Positions 12,741 through 23,489 of a stretch of DNA of 64,000 nt are shown here, one piece after another. Below the pieces are notes generated by a model. That model worked only from the letters and a program-made list of their open reading frames with translations. It searched no databases and was not told the DNA's origin. This DNA comes from Closterium sp. NIES-65 (taxonomy: Eukaryota > Streptophyta > Zygnematophyceae > Desmidiales > Closteriaceae): the NCBI GenBank assembly GCA_948144175.1, contig CANXME010002192.1, positions 1,612,001 to 1,676,000 on the forward strand, written 5' to 3'. Position 1 is the stretch's first letter. Each line of letters starts with the position of its first letter. The position numbers and the translations under genes were made by a program.

Positions 12741-13676
12741 AGGACCCTGAGGGGGGAGGGGGTCTACCGGGGGAGGACCTGGCGCAAGGAAGAGCGGCGA
12801 CGGGGGGACGGGCGCAGTGCGGTAGGGGAAGAGACGGTAGTAAGGCACCAACTCGTCAAAGGTGACGTCCTGGGAGGACAAAACACGGCGCGAGGTGGGG
12901 CGGTAAAACTGCCACCCAGGCGCGTCAGGGGGGAAGCCAAGGAAGACGCAGGGAACAGCACGGGGGGACAGCTTGTCCGCAGACAAGTCGCGGACAAACG
13001 CCCGAGATCCCCAGACCAGAAACGCAGACGCATCGCCAACATTCCCCGTCCACCGCAAAGAGGGGGAGGTCTCTGGCAAGGAGACCCGGGGATGAAGGTT
13101 GAGCTGATGCGCGGCGTACTGAACCGCAAACAACCACAGAAAATGGGGAGCAGCCGCATGGATCATGGACGTACGAGCGATGTCCATGACCATGCCAATG
13201 CGGTGCTCAGCAATCCCGTTTTGCTGTGGAGAGGCTAGAAGCGTGAAGGTCTAGCGGATGCCCCGTACACGACAGAAGGCTCCCAGACGGGCAGAGGAAA
13301 ACTCCCCGCCTCTGTCCGAGTGCAGACGCAGAACAGGAAAGTCCGAGCCGAAGCTCTCTCTGAGCTGGAGACGAGCTGCGCGGATCCAGTCGATAAACAC
13401 CTCAGTGACGTCACCCTTGCTGCGCAAGGGGAAGGCTGAGGTGTAACGCGAGTAGTCGTCAACCACCAGCAGGAAGTACCGCTCGTGCCCCTGCCCACGG
13501 ACACGGGCGGGGCCCCACACGTCCATGTGGAGGGTCTGTAGCGGAGCCTCTGTTGGAGGAAACTCGGAGGAGTGAGGGGCGGCGCGCTCTCGCCCCTCGA
13601 CGCAGGGGACGCAAGTAGGGCCAGACCCCAGAGGGAGAGACCGAGGGAGACCAGAGACAAGGACACGGGAGGCCAT
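12741..13676 (-). pseudogene. G integrase
   Basis: Copia integrase on the minus strand with TLHMDVWGPARVRGQGHERYF, VVDDYSRYTSAFPL, LRLHSDRGGEFSSARL, then HAAAPHFLWLFAVQYAAHQLN and the C-terminal CVFLGFPPDAPGWQFY. The pieces lie in more than one frame. Fossil. Confidence 0.85.
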
Positions 13677-13679
13677 GCC

Positions 13680-14402
13680 TCAGAGACGAGGCAGGGAGGG
13701 GTGACCAATGCGGTGGTGCCAGAGGAGAGTCTGGTGGGACAGTAGACGACACGAGCAGGGAGCAGACTCAGGACCAGACCTGGACGCTGCAGCAAACACC
13801 TGACTCGACGCAGCTACCTGGGCAGACTCAGCAGCCGGAGGAGACTCAGTAGTAAGGGTGTACAGGCTCGACCCTGGCTGACGGGTGAACGTGGCCAAGT
13901 GTCGGCCTGTCTGAGCACACGTGCAGTGGGTAACTCGCTGACTCGCAGGAGTGAACTGGTCAACCCCCCTATCCTGTAGGTCCGCTCCACTCACCAAGTT
14001 CGTAGAGAACAAGGGGAGGTAGAGACCTGACAGGGTACCAGAGGGGGCTGCCCGGCACGGTAAGACAGTGGAGAAGCTAGCAAGGACAGGACCCCTAGAG
14101 GGTTCCGCCATGGAGACTGCAACCGGCCGACTGAGCGGCGTAAGAGTGGTGCGGTCTCGAAAGAAGGAGCGGGACGCACCCGAGTCAAGGGTGAAGGTGT
14201 GTAAGGCCAGAGCCGACGTAGTACCAGAGAGAGCAGACTCACTAGCACCTGGGGCAGCAGACCCACTAGCACGTGGGGTAGCAGACGCACTAGCACCTAG
14301 AGCAGCAGCCTCACCAGCACCTAGAGCAGTGGTCTCAATGCCCGGGTCAGGCGGTACACACAGGTAACAGTCACCCTCAACACTAGTAGTCACAGAATAC
14401 AT
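13680..14402 (-). pseudogene. G protease and GAG-pre-integrase region
   Basis: Minus-strand segment with the aspartic protease motif TLDSGASRSFFRDRTTLTP near 14140-14200 and the GAG-pre-integrase motif LLWHHRIGHPSLPRL near 13680-13725. It is preceded by a Ser/Ala repeat-rich linker (about 14220-14340). Confidence 0.85.
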
Positions 14403-14465
14403 GGCAGCAATGATAGCATCATAGTCAAGATCGAAAATGGCAACCCCCGCCCTAGACAGATCTCC

Positions 14466-15749
14466 CTAGCGAGGGATCTCTGACGCCTCAGGGAACTGAG
14501 GACGCCACGCGTCCGTCAAGCGACCGAAGCAGCGCTGGGTGGAGTGCGGGCCCCCGCACTGCTCACCACCTCGGTCGCCGGTACCGAGGACGTAAGTGTA
14601 GGGACCAGTACCCCCACCGCGCTGACGCGCAGCGTACCACTCACGAAGCTGCTGAGGGGACAGGGTCACACCACTCCGCTGCTGCTGGCGCGGACCACCA
14701 CCTGAGCCACTCCTCTGCGCAGAGTCGCGACCCGCTCCACCACCGCCGCCGCCGCCGCCGCCGTCTCCGCCGCCTCCTCCACCTCCGCCTCCTCCGCCAC
14801 CTCCGCCGCCTCCGCTCCCTCCGCCACCACCGCCGCCTCCTCCGCCTCCACTGCTGCCGCCGCCGCCGCCACCCCCGCCACCACTCCCACCACCACCCCC
14901 ACCCCCTCCACTGCCTCCACCACCACCTCCACCGCTCCCGCCAACCCCTCCAGCGCCCTTGCCCCCCTTGCCCTTGCCGGTGCGGCGTCTCCCGCTAGGG
15001 GCAGACGCAGCGCCGACCGACTCGAAACCAACGAGGTCGGCCGCAGCAGCAGAAGCAACAGAGGGCAAGAGGGGGGAGGGGGAACACCCCTCAAAGACGG
15101 GGGTGCGAGGGTCACCACGAGAGGCTCCTACAGCGACGGTGCTCTTCTCTGCTGTTAGGAGGCCCTTCTCGAGGAGGTCAACGATGAGAGTGGTGGGGCA
15201 AACTAAGAGGAAGTGGTCCCTGACTATGCGAAGAGAGTCAGGGAGCCGAGTGACTATGTAGTAGAGGGCGATGTACATGGGGGGGGGGGTTCTTGGCGCA
15301 GAACTCAGCAGGAAGCGCAGCGCGGTAGGAAGTGTCACTAGTGCGGAGGTGCGAAATGAGGTCAGCGACTGTGGGAAAGGCAGCAAGGTCAGGGAAGAGG
15401 TACGGTAGCATGAGGCGGCTCAGTGCAGCAGTGGCAGGGGAAGAGTAGCGTGCAACTACAGCGTCGTACAAGGTCTGAGCACTCTTGTACTGGCTAAAGT
15501 GTGCACGCTTAGTGGTCGGTAAGTGGCGACGCACAGCAAGGCGAGCAGCAGCATCGCGTGTGGCCCACTGTGAGCGAACAGTGCTGTCAGCAGTAGCAGG
15601 CGGGGCAGGAGATCACCAGAGGTGAGATCGAACAGAGAGAGTCCGTCTGCCCTATCGCACTGGAGAAACAGCTGGAGGTCATCGACCCAGACCTCAAAGT
15701 CAACGGCACGGCCCTCAGCATCAAAAGTAAGGACACTGGGGGTAGCCAT
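14466..15749 (-). pseudogene. G gag with polyglycine hinge and zinc-knuckle-like end
   Basis: Copia gag on the minus strand. It starts near 15749 (MATPSVLTFDAEGRAVDFEVW, then WVDDLQLFLQ), continues through AVVARYSSPATAALSRLML and ISHLRTSDTSYRAALPAEF, and passes into a long (GGX)n glycine run (about 14735-14960). It ends in the Cys/His stretch EQCGGPHSTQRCFGRLTDAW. Fossil; split over more than one frame. Confidence 0.83.
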
Positions 15750-15779
15750 GACTGCAGTGGCCTATTAGGGAGTGAGCTC

Positions 15780-16010
15780 ACCAGTCCGGGGAAGGAGGGC
15801 CGGGGCGCACCGGTGGGAACAGCAGCGGCTCGACAGTAGGGCGGCTCGGCGGCAGGGCGGCTCGGCTGCTGGGCGGCTCGGCTGCTGGGCGGCTCGGCGG
15901 CTCGGCGGCTCGGCGGCAGGGCGGCTCGGCTGCTGGGCGGCTCGGCTGCTGGGCGGCTCGACGGCTCGGCTGCTGGGCAGCTGGGCTGCTGGAGTGAAGC
16001 GCGCTCCGGG
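15780..16010 (-). repeat. G leader: GGCGGCTCGGCTGCT-type microsatellite
   Basis: About 180 bp (15835-16000) of 10-15-bp units built from GGCGGCTCGG and CTGCTGGGC lie between the primer binding site and gag. It sits in the same place as the F/H leader array but has a different unit. Confidence 0.78.
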
Positions 16011-16072
16011 CAGGAAAAAAAATCGTGGTGGGCCCTAGGTAGCGTTCCCACTTGGGAACCTGCTCGATACCA

Positions 16073-16198
16073 TGATAAGAAACGAGGAATGAATGCATTG
16101 AGCAGAATGAGGAGTACAACTAGTAAACCCTCAAGTGTTGTACCCCATATGAACTGCCCCACTACAGCCTACACAGACTATAGCATATATGCCTGACA
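16073..16198 (-). repeat. G 5' LTR
   Basis: Pairs with 9426-9551 at about 94% identity by eye. The second copy of the target duplication follows at 16199-16203, after which E1 pol resumes. Confidence 0.92.
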
Positions 16199-16974
16199 GA
16201 TACACGGCAGGGAACGACAAAGGAAGCTCCGCTCTACTTAAGCCCGCTGGCATACGAGACTACCAGAAGAAGCTGGGATGTCTTCTCTTCGCAGCCGTCA
16301 CCTGTCACCCCGACCTCTCATACTCCGCAAGCCAGCTCGCCACCTACCTCAAGAAGCCTGAAGTAGAACATCTGGCGGAGATCGACCGCGCTTTTCACTA
16401 CTTCGTCAGCACCCCAACGATCGGCCTAACTTACTACAAGAACGCAACCACACCGACTAAGTTAATCGGCTACGTCGATGCTGATCACGCTGGCGACTCC
16501 GACAATAGGCGCTCTCGCACCGGCTACATCTACCGCCTCGAACCTATCGGACCTATCTCTTGGCAATCGAGCAAGCAGGAATTAATTGCTCTCTCGTCAG
16601 CTGAAGCAGAATATATTGCACTCTGCTCAGCCACCAAGGAAGGACTCTATCTTCGCGAGCTGCTGGAAGAAGCGAAGTTAGCCGAGTTACCCAACTTCAC
16701 CCTGTTCTGCGACAACCAGTCGGCAATTCGCATCGCCAACAAGAACGGCTTCACGAACAGGACGAAACACATCGCCCTGCGATATTTCTTCGTGAAGGAC
16801 GAGATCGAGAAGGGAAGGCTCGAGCTGTCATACTGTCCCACGTCCGAGATGGCAGCTGACTACCTGACCAAGAAGCTCGGAAAGCAGAAGTTCGAATACT
16901 GCATGCTGCTGACTGGACAGAGCCACGTCAGCGACACTCCAGAAGCGAAGGGGAGTGTTGGAAACAATCGGTCC
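16199..16974 (+). pseudogene. E1 reverse transcriptase end and RNase H
   Basis: E1 resumes after element G. The protein starts with a typical copia connection segment (KKLGCLLFAAVTCHPDLSYS) and runs into RNase H with GYVDADHAGDSDNRRS, SSAEAEYIAL and CDNQSAIRIA, and the copia tail TKHIALRYFFVKDEIE. It ends in a terminator just past the start of the 3' LTR. The first five bases (16199-16203) are the second copy of G's target duplication. Confidence 0.88.
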
Positions 16975-17296
16975 TAAGCGCCTCTGTCGTGTCGAAACAC
17001 TAAGACACAAAAGAAACGAAGTATAACGAATCACCGGCGAGTCAACCCTCGGAGGTTGAAAGTAACTGTTGGAGGTTACGCGAAGGTCAGCGACCTTTGA
17101 CCTGACAAATACAGCGCGACAGCAAGGACACACAACTGACTCGCTACAGAGCAGTTGCCCGAGTTGTCACTGTTTCAAACCTCAACAGCAATACAGTTAT
17201 AACTGCATCTCTTCGTATTCCTTGTACTCATATAAACCTGTATCCACCTGTTTTAATCAACTTACTTTGCCCTCACATACTAGCGCAAGGTGGTTC
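16956..17296 (+). repeat. E1 3' LTR (end uncertain)
   Basis: A purine tract (GCGAAGGGGAG) immediately precedes TGTTGGAAAC at 16956, the expected start of a copia LTR after RNase H. No partner LTR is in the window, so the 3' boundary, near a CA at about 17296, is approximate. Confidence 0.55.
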
Positions 17297-17649
17297 ACAA
17301 CCCTTTAATCAAAGGCTTCCGCTACTACACCAACTCTACCCAGAGTTCACCCCTGCAAAGATTTTAAGGGTTTTTCAGCCCAACATTATTTACCACGTTT
17401 GTCCATGTGCCTTCGTGCAGGCCTTTTATTCAGTCCCAGAAACGGCTCGGGAACCCTATTCTGCCAAGCCCCCCGAAGAACTCCTTTGAGACCAAAGCAC
17501 AGACTTATTTGAAATCCACGAATAACAAATACCAGTCTTCATCGCCATTGCAGGCAGCGTCAATAATTAACCTGTACTGCTGAAGTGTTTTGGCAGTGCG
17601 GCCATGGCGCCCAACACAATCTATGCAACCACACGCGCCATATAGATTG
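17297..17649. other. Stretch with no recognised gene
   Basis: The presumed junction between the E1 3' LTR and host DNA, followed by the 3' flank of gene X. I see no ORF, repeat or RNA signature that I can support. Confidence 0.5.
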
Positions 17650-20600
17650 TCAACACGATTCTACAGCAGCGTCAGCATCGCGTTCTTTCACAGCGAAACT
17701 GCTCCTGTCACAAGCACCATGCGAAGCAGAAGAAGCACTGCCGTGGTGCTGATATGGCAGGCGCAGCAGTTGAGGCACGTGGTATGACGCATGGGAGAGC
17801 CTGTGGGCCACAGGAGGACTCGGCATGAATGCTGCTCCTGCCTCTGCTCCTGCCTCGGCTCCTGCCTCTGCTCCTACCCTTCTCCTGTCCCCTAACCCTG
17901 GACCCACCACATCCCCTGCTTTATCTGTATTGTCTGCTGTCTCTCCTTCACCCTCGTTATAAGCTCCCTCGATGACAGCAGGAAAATCATCCTTGTGCGT
18001 GTTGCTAAGAGTGCGGCTGCGAACAAGGATATCCGTACCATCTGATAGGCTGATCTCTTCTTCAAGAAAGTCAAGGCTCTGGTAGGTAGCAGTGCCCTCC
18101 GAATCATCAGCACAGGGAAACTCGGAGGTTTCACACTTGCTAGCAGATGTTGAGTCAGCACCCACGGATGCAATAGCACCCTCAGCAGCATTAGCACCCT
18201 CAGCATCCTCAGCAGCACTCTCAGCAGCGTTACCTGTATCCATGTCGAAAGAAGCACTGGCAGCAGGGACTTCGAAAGATACAGTAGCCACAGCTGCACC
18301 AGCTCCACTGTTACTCTGCTCACCCTGCTTCTGACTCACCTGCCCACCTTGCTGCTCCCCCTGTTGCTCCCCCTTTTGCTCCCCCTGTTGCTCCCCCTGT
18401 TGCTCCCCCTGCTGCTCCCCCTGCTCCTCCCCCTGCTCCTCCCCCTGTTGCACCCTCTGATCCAACCCCACAAGTGGCGCCCTCCAAATAATGCCTCCTA
18501 CGAGCGAGCCAGCTTCAGCGGCTCCCTCAACTGATTCACCAGCTGCACTGACTGCCACTGACAGCACAGCAACACTGGGAGACCTCTCACCGTCCACGGC
18601 GAAGCAAGCGAACCGATTGAACACGCCCTCAGTCATGTTTTGAACAAGCCCTTGCAAAGAAGAGCCAGCACTGCCGCCCCCACTGCTGCTGCTCCACCTG
18701 CTGCTGCACTGCGCCCGCCACATCTGTGGCTTCAACTCCGCCCACGAGTCACACTGAAGCGAGGCGACTTGTAACGAGGAGGCTTGTAATGAGGACGGGT
18801 CGGGGTAATCAACGAGGAGATTGATGGCGGAGGGTTTTTGCGCAGGGCCGATAACACGGATGTCGTAATTCACCACCACATGGCCGTCCCTGAAGGAAAG
18901 TAGATCAAGAAGCAAGGGAGAACAAAGAAACGGTATCTCAGGCACCTCAACGATGTCAAATACCGTGACAATCCCTTAGGCGCCTCAGACATGTCGTGAT
19001 TCAGCACCACGTGACCAGCCCTGAAGAAGACAAGAGGAACAAAGGGAACCAAAAAATGCTAAACAGGGTGCTGCTTGGACTCGTCTACGAAAAGTTGCTC
19101 CTAAGAATATGAAAAAAGCGCGCGAAGGAGGAGAACTAGTGGCAAGGAGCTGCACCTGTAAGGAGCTGCACCTGCAAAAGCTGCTGAGCTCAAAAGTTTC
19201 GGGGTAATCCTACTGAATCCACACTACTTCCCCAGTATTTGAACAAGACCTCTTTTACGTTGTCGTCTCAAGCAAGAAACAACAATGCCGCGAGCGAATT
19301 TTGAGAATTCCCACATATTCAGGTCGTTGTATCTTACTTGAAAGCCCCCAGCATAAACGCCCCTCCGCGCATAGCCCCTGATAGCCCCTCCCCCAACTCC
19401 CCCCTCTCCCCCATCTTCCCCATTCCCCCCTTCAGGCGCACTTCCAGGCGGGGGTCCTGTGGGGGGTAGCGCGGAATGATGATGCCTGTGGTGGGAGGGA
19501 GGAAATGGCCGGGCGAAGGACGAGGTGAGGAGGAGCGGTTGGTTAGGAGGGATGGCAGGGATGGCAGGGATGGCAGGGATGGCACGGATTGGGTTTGTTG
19601 GTGGAGTAGACGAGGGACAACAAGGGGATGGGGTGCGACACAGTATGCGCATACAGTGGGCGCATACAGTGGGCGCATACAGTGGGCGCATACAGTGGGC
19701 GCATACAGTGGGCGCATACAGTGGGCGCATACAGTGGGCGCATACAGTGGGCGCATACAGTGGGCGCATACAGTGGGCGCATACAGTGGGCGCATACAGT
19801 GGGCGCATACAGTGGGCGCATACAGTGGGCGCATACAGTGGGCGCATACAGTGGGCGCATACAGTGGGCGCATGGGGAAAATCGCATTGCCGGCCAAGTG
19901 AGGTGCATGCAGCTCATACTGTGGCTCATTGGATGAACAAAAAAAGGGCGAAGTCGGGGAGGAGGGGGGGTGGGGGGAGAGGGGGGGAAACGAGCTCATC
20001 GTACTGTGGCTGATTTGCAGGGTGATTTCGAGAGTTCTCAAAAACACCCTGAAACAACGAGCTGCGCCGTACTGTGGCTGATTTGGTGAACCAAAATAAT
20101 GGGAGAGTGGGGAGGAGGGGGGGAGTTGGGGGAGGGGGGGGAAGTTGGGGGAGGGGGGGGAGAGCTGGTACATGACAGTACACACGGGTTCTCCGTAGCG
20201 CTCCCATTTTGATCACCATGCCCCTCATCCGCCATTCTTACAGTCATGTCCTCCCCTCTCCCGATTCTATCATACCCCTCATCCCCACTGACCACCACCA
20301 CAGCAGCACGCACGCACGCACGCCATACACAGTCAATAGAAGGGATAGAGGGATAGAGCTCACCACCACTTCCACTCCCCACACAATAAGAGGGATAGAG
20401 CTCGTACCGTGGCTGTACTCGCGGCTTCTCTGTAGCGCTCCCAACAAATCATCGTGCCCCTCCTCCCCGCCTTCCACCACAGCAGCAGCGCTCACGCCAT
20501 ACCCTGCCGCTGCATCACTCCCCTCCCCCACCGCTGCACTATCCTCCCCACTCCCTCCCCCCTCCCCCACCGCAGTTAGCATGTCTTCCAGTGCCCTTCC

Positions 20601-23485
20601 CTGCCGCGCATCCACCCCTCTCATCCTCCTCTCCCCTGCCGCCTCCCACACGGATGGTGTTGTTGCCACCCACTGGCACTCAGCCGTTCCCCCGCATAGG
20701 ACCAATGGCGGCGCTCCACGTGGCAGCGAGAGGAGGAGGTTGCTTGGAGGGGAGTCGGCGCCAGCGACGGCGGCACCGAAGCGGATGGTGTAGGCCGGGG
20801 CCGTGCCTCGCGATATGGCCCTGCGGTATGTTGGGGAAGAAAAGCGAGAAAGGGGGGAAGGAGGGGAGGGAACAGCGGAGGGTAGGGGAGTGAGCGGAAG
20901 TGTTGGCGGCACCGACGCGGATGGTGTAGGCCGGGGCCGTGCCTCGCGATATGGACCTGGGGTATCCAAGCAGGAGAAAGGGGAGTTTGGGAGGAGGAGA
21001 GGGGAAGGCGGAACGGAGGGGAAGAGGTTGGTGGGAGGGGAGTGGGCGTCAACGGCGTCACTGAAGCGGATGGTGTAGGCTGGGGCCGTGCCTCGCGATA
21101 TGGCCTTGCGGTGTTCGGGAACAGATAATAGGGGGGGAGAAGAGGGGAGGGGGGAGCGGAGGAGAGGAGGGGGGGAAGGAGGGGAAGAGGTTACTGGAAG
21201 GGTCGTGAGCGCCAGCGACGGCGGCACCGAAGCGGATGGTGTAGGCCGGGGCCGTGCCTCGCGATATGGCCCTGCGGTGTTCGAATTAGAGAACGGGGTT
21301 GTGGGGGGGGAGGAGATGGGAGGAAAAGCGGAGGGGAGGGAAGTGGGCGGCAGTGGTGGCAGCACAAAAACTGATGGTGTAGGCTGGGGCCGGGCGTCGC
21401 AATTTGGACCTTTGGTGTCCGGGAAGAGAAGGGGCGTGGGGGAGAGGAGGGGAGCCGGGAGGGGAGGGGAGCAGAGAGGGAGAGGAAGGGAGACGGGAAG
21501 TAGGGCACTGGGGAAGTGGAGGGGAGGGGGGGAACGAGGGTAGAGGGGAGAGAAAGGGAGAGGGGGATGAGGGTAAGGAGTATTGAGAGAGGAAAGAAAG
21601 CAGCTGGAGGATTTAGCTCTCGCGAGAGCTCTCATGAGTCATTGGGAGGCGGTTGATGCAAGCAATAAATTTCGCGGAAGGAAAAAAATGGTGGAGGGAG
21701 TAAGAACCATGTTACGCAAAGGGAGGGAAGGGAGGGAAGGGAGGGAAGGGAGGGAAGGGAGGAAGGAGAAGGTAAAGCCGTGCAATAAAAACACTACGAG
21801 ATGCGGCATGCCAGTTAAGCAGAGTGTCCTTTACCTTGAGACGGATATGCTTATAGTGCCTCTCATTCCACGGGCGCTCAGCAACTGGGCGTCGAAGTGA
21901 GCTGCAAGGGGAGCATCGTGGGGGAGGCGCGGAGCGAGGAGAGATGGGAGAGGGGGGGAGAAAAGAGAACGGAGCGTGGGAGAAAGGGAAGAAAGGAGAA
22001 CACAAAATGATTTTAGTGCCTCTCACTCCACGGGCGCTCAGAAGCCAGGCAGCGTAATGAGCTGCAAGGAGCCCCAGTGGGGCGCGGGGGAGCGAGCGAG
22101 GAGCGTGGAAGAGGGGGATGAATGGAGAATGGGGAAGTACGAGAGCGAATAACCAAAAGAGTAAGGGGAAAGGGAAAAGGAAGGAGCGAGGGAGAGTCGG
22201 GGCAAGGGAGCGTCGGGGTACGAGAGTGTGAAGCAAGGGAGTGTGGGGAAAGGAAAAGATGGAGAGGAGGCGGGAAAGAGGAGAAGTAGACAAAGAGGAA
22301 GGTTGAAGAGAAGAGTGAGAAGTGTGGAAGAGGCAGAAGGATCCTACTGCAGATGAAAGCAGCACGAGAAGGTGCGGTCTTGCTGCAAAAGAGACAAGAG
22401 ACACACGAGAAGCAACAGAAACAGAGGAAACAGCAGACAACAGAAACAGAGGAAACAGCAGATAACAGAAACAGAGGAAACAGCAGACAACAGAAACAGA
22501 GGAAACAGCAGACAATAGAAACAGAGGAAACAGCAGACAACAGAAACAGAGGAAACAGCAGACAACAGAAACAGAGGAAACAGCAGACAACAGAAACAGA
22601 GGAAACAGCAGACAACAGAAACGGAGGAAACAGCAGACAACAGAAACAGAGGAAACTGCAGACAACAGAAACAGAGGAAACAGCAGACAACAGAAACAGA
22701 GGAAACAGCAGACAACAGAAACAGAGGAAACAGCAGACAACAGAAACAGAGGAAACAGCAGACGACAGAAACAGAGGAAACAGCAGACAACAGAAACAGA
22801 GGAAACAGCAGACAACAGAAACAGAGGAAACAGCAGACAACAGAAACAGAGGAAACAGCAGACAACAGAAACAGAGGAAACAGCAGACAACAGAAACAGA
22901 GGAAACAGCAGACAACAGAAACAGAGGAAACAGCAGACAACAGAAACAGAGGAAACAGCAGACGACAGAAACAGAGGAAACAGCAGACAACAGAAACAGA
23001 GGAAACAGCAGACAACAGAAACAGAGGAAACAGCAGACAACAGAAACAGAGGAAACAGCAGACAACAGAAACAGAGGAAACAGCAGACAACAGAAACAGA
23101 GGAAACAGCAGACAACAGAAACAGAGGAAACAGCAGACAACAGAAACAGAGGAAACAGCAGACAACAGAAACAGAGGAAACAGCAGACAACAGAAACAGA
23201 GGAAACAGCAGACAACAGAAACAGAGGAAACAGCAGACAACAGAAACAGAGGAAACAGCAGACAACAGAAACAGAGGAAACAGCAGACAACAGAAACAGA
23301 GGAAACAGCAGACAACAGAAACAGAGGAAACAGCAGACAACAGAAACAGAGGAAACAGCAGACAACAGAAACAGAGGAAACAGCAGACACAAGAGATTCC
23401 AGCGGTGCGTGGCCTCACCTTCCCCCGTGCTGCTGGCGAGCGCGAGTGACGGCAGCACAAAGGCGAGAAGCGCTGCTGCACGCAC
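17650..23485 (-). CDS. Gene X: unrecognised, probably secreted protein, five exons
   Basis: Five minus-strand exons whose splice phases all fit: exon 1 ends at 23419 (start not fixed; no in-frame ATG close upstream), then 21835-21901, 20408-20820, 19338-19485 and 17650-18892. Each intron uses GT-AG. Exon 1 codes a hydrophobic signal-like run (AAALLAFVLPSLALASS). The middle holds AYTIRFGAAVAGAD and LPRGAPPLVLCGGTAECQW. The last exon begins KDGHVVVNYDIRVIG, carries a Gln/Gly/Glu repeat (EQQGEQQGE, about 18345-18465) and an Ala/Glu repeat (EAGAEAGAE), and ends AVESC. I recognise no family. Copies of exon edges lie beside exons 2, 3 and 5. A cell-surface or extracellular role is inference from the signal-like start only. 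Confidence 0.6.
18975..19030 (-). repeat. Ghost copy of the start of gene X exon 5
   Basis: The minus strand reads a branch/acceptor-like TCTTCTTCAG and then GGCTGGTCACGTGGTGCTGA, a diverged copy of the true exon 5 start at about 18850-18910. The copy stops at a degenerate palindrome (TGAGGCGCCTAAG, 18975-18988). Confidence 0.7.
19647..19873. repeat. 13-bp minisatellite, about 17 copies
   Basis: Near-perfect tandem units GCATACAGTGGGC in an intron of gene X. Because 13 is not a multiple of three and the unit has no stop in any frame, several frames on both strands stay open and give spurious ORFs (SGRIQWAHTVGAY repeats and the reverse). Confidence 0.95.
19900..20205 (-). repeat. Ghost copies of the end of gene X exon 3
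   Basis: Three minus-strand stretches around 19900-19925, 19990-20012 and 20060-20085 share AATCAGCCACAGTA or a close variant. A further copy at 20160-20205 (GGGAGCGCTACGGAGAAC) repeats the exon 3 end, including its GTAC donor. A near-palindrome (20025-20044) sits between two of them. Confidence 0.6.
20900..21430 (-). repeat. Four extra tandem copies of the 5' end of gene X exon 3
   Basis: Units of about 145 bp repeat the acceptor and first 50-60 bases of exon 3 (minus strand CATATCGCGAGGCACGGCCC). Copies lie near 20905-20960, 21050-21110, 21205-21275 and 21360-21415, upstream of the true exon start at 20820. Each keeps an AG at the acceptor position, so alternative acceptors are possible. 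The copy at 21360-21415 is the most diverged. Confidence 0.85.
21720..21768. repeat. GGGAGGGAAG short tandem repeat
   Basis: Five units of 8-10 bp (GGGAAGGGAG) immediately after the exon 2 donor region of gene X. Confidence 0.85.
22010..22080 (-). repeat. Ghost copy of gene X exon 2
   Basis: The minus strand from about 22075 to 22015 repeats exon 2 (TTCTGAGCGCCCGTGGAGTGA, compared with 21835-21901) and loses similarity before the donor. The true exon 2 keeps the phase needed to join exons 1 and 3. Confidence 0.75.
22413..23387. repeat. 25-bp minisatellite, about 39 copies
   Basis: Near-identical units of 25 bp (CAGAAACAGAGGAAACAGCA plus GACAA) fill intron 1 of gene X. Scattered single-base variants (GATAA, GACGA, ACGGAGG) are present. 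Both strands stay open in several frames, giving long but meaningless Cys/Phe/Leu or Gln/Thr/Glu ORFs. Confidence 0.95.
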
Positions 23486-23489
23486 GAGC

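Larger units (their letters stand above)
9426..16198 (-). mobile_element. G: Ty1/copia LTR retrotransposon inserted in E1
   Basis: A minus-strand copia element of 6773 bp with two 126-bp LTRs (9426-9551, 16073-16198) and a 5-bp target duplication GATAC (9421-9425, 16199-16203). The LTRs differ at about 7 of 126 positions by eye, so it looks older than F. On the minus strand the primer binding site TGGTATCGAGCAGG adjoins the 5' LTR (about 16059-16072). Parts in order: GC-rich leader, gag, glycine hinge, zinc-knuckle, protease, integrase, Ala/Gly-rich spacer, reverse transcriptase, RNase H. All copia parts are recognisable. Broken, with several lesions. Confidence 0.93.
1..17296 (+). mobile_element. 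E1: outer Ty1/copia LTR retrotransposon, cut by the window edge and split by two nested elements
   Basis: An old plus-strand copia-type fossil. Its internal region runs through protease, GAG-pre-integrase, integrase, reverse transcriptase and RNase H in copia order. The body lies in three pieces, 1-2687, 8825-9425 and 16204 to about 17296, separated by elements F and G. Each insertion is flanked by a 5-bp target duplication copied from E1 (GTACG for F, GATAC for G), so E1 was in place first. The 5' LTR and most of gag lie outside the window. The 3' LTR starts at 16956 after a purine tract; its end near 17296 is a guess from a CA dinucleotide. The element is broken by two insertions and probably a few further lesions. 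Confidence 0.85.

Noticed and set aside
19476-20013. Overlapping ORFs with SGRIQWAHTVGAY or CAHCMRPLYAPTV repeats
   Set aside because: All come from the 13-bp repeat; no coding bias.
22413-23387. CRISPR-like array
   Set aside because: Units are contiguous 25-bp repeats with no unique spacers, in a eukaryotic context; the same holds for the 18-bp array at 37310-37440.
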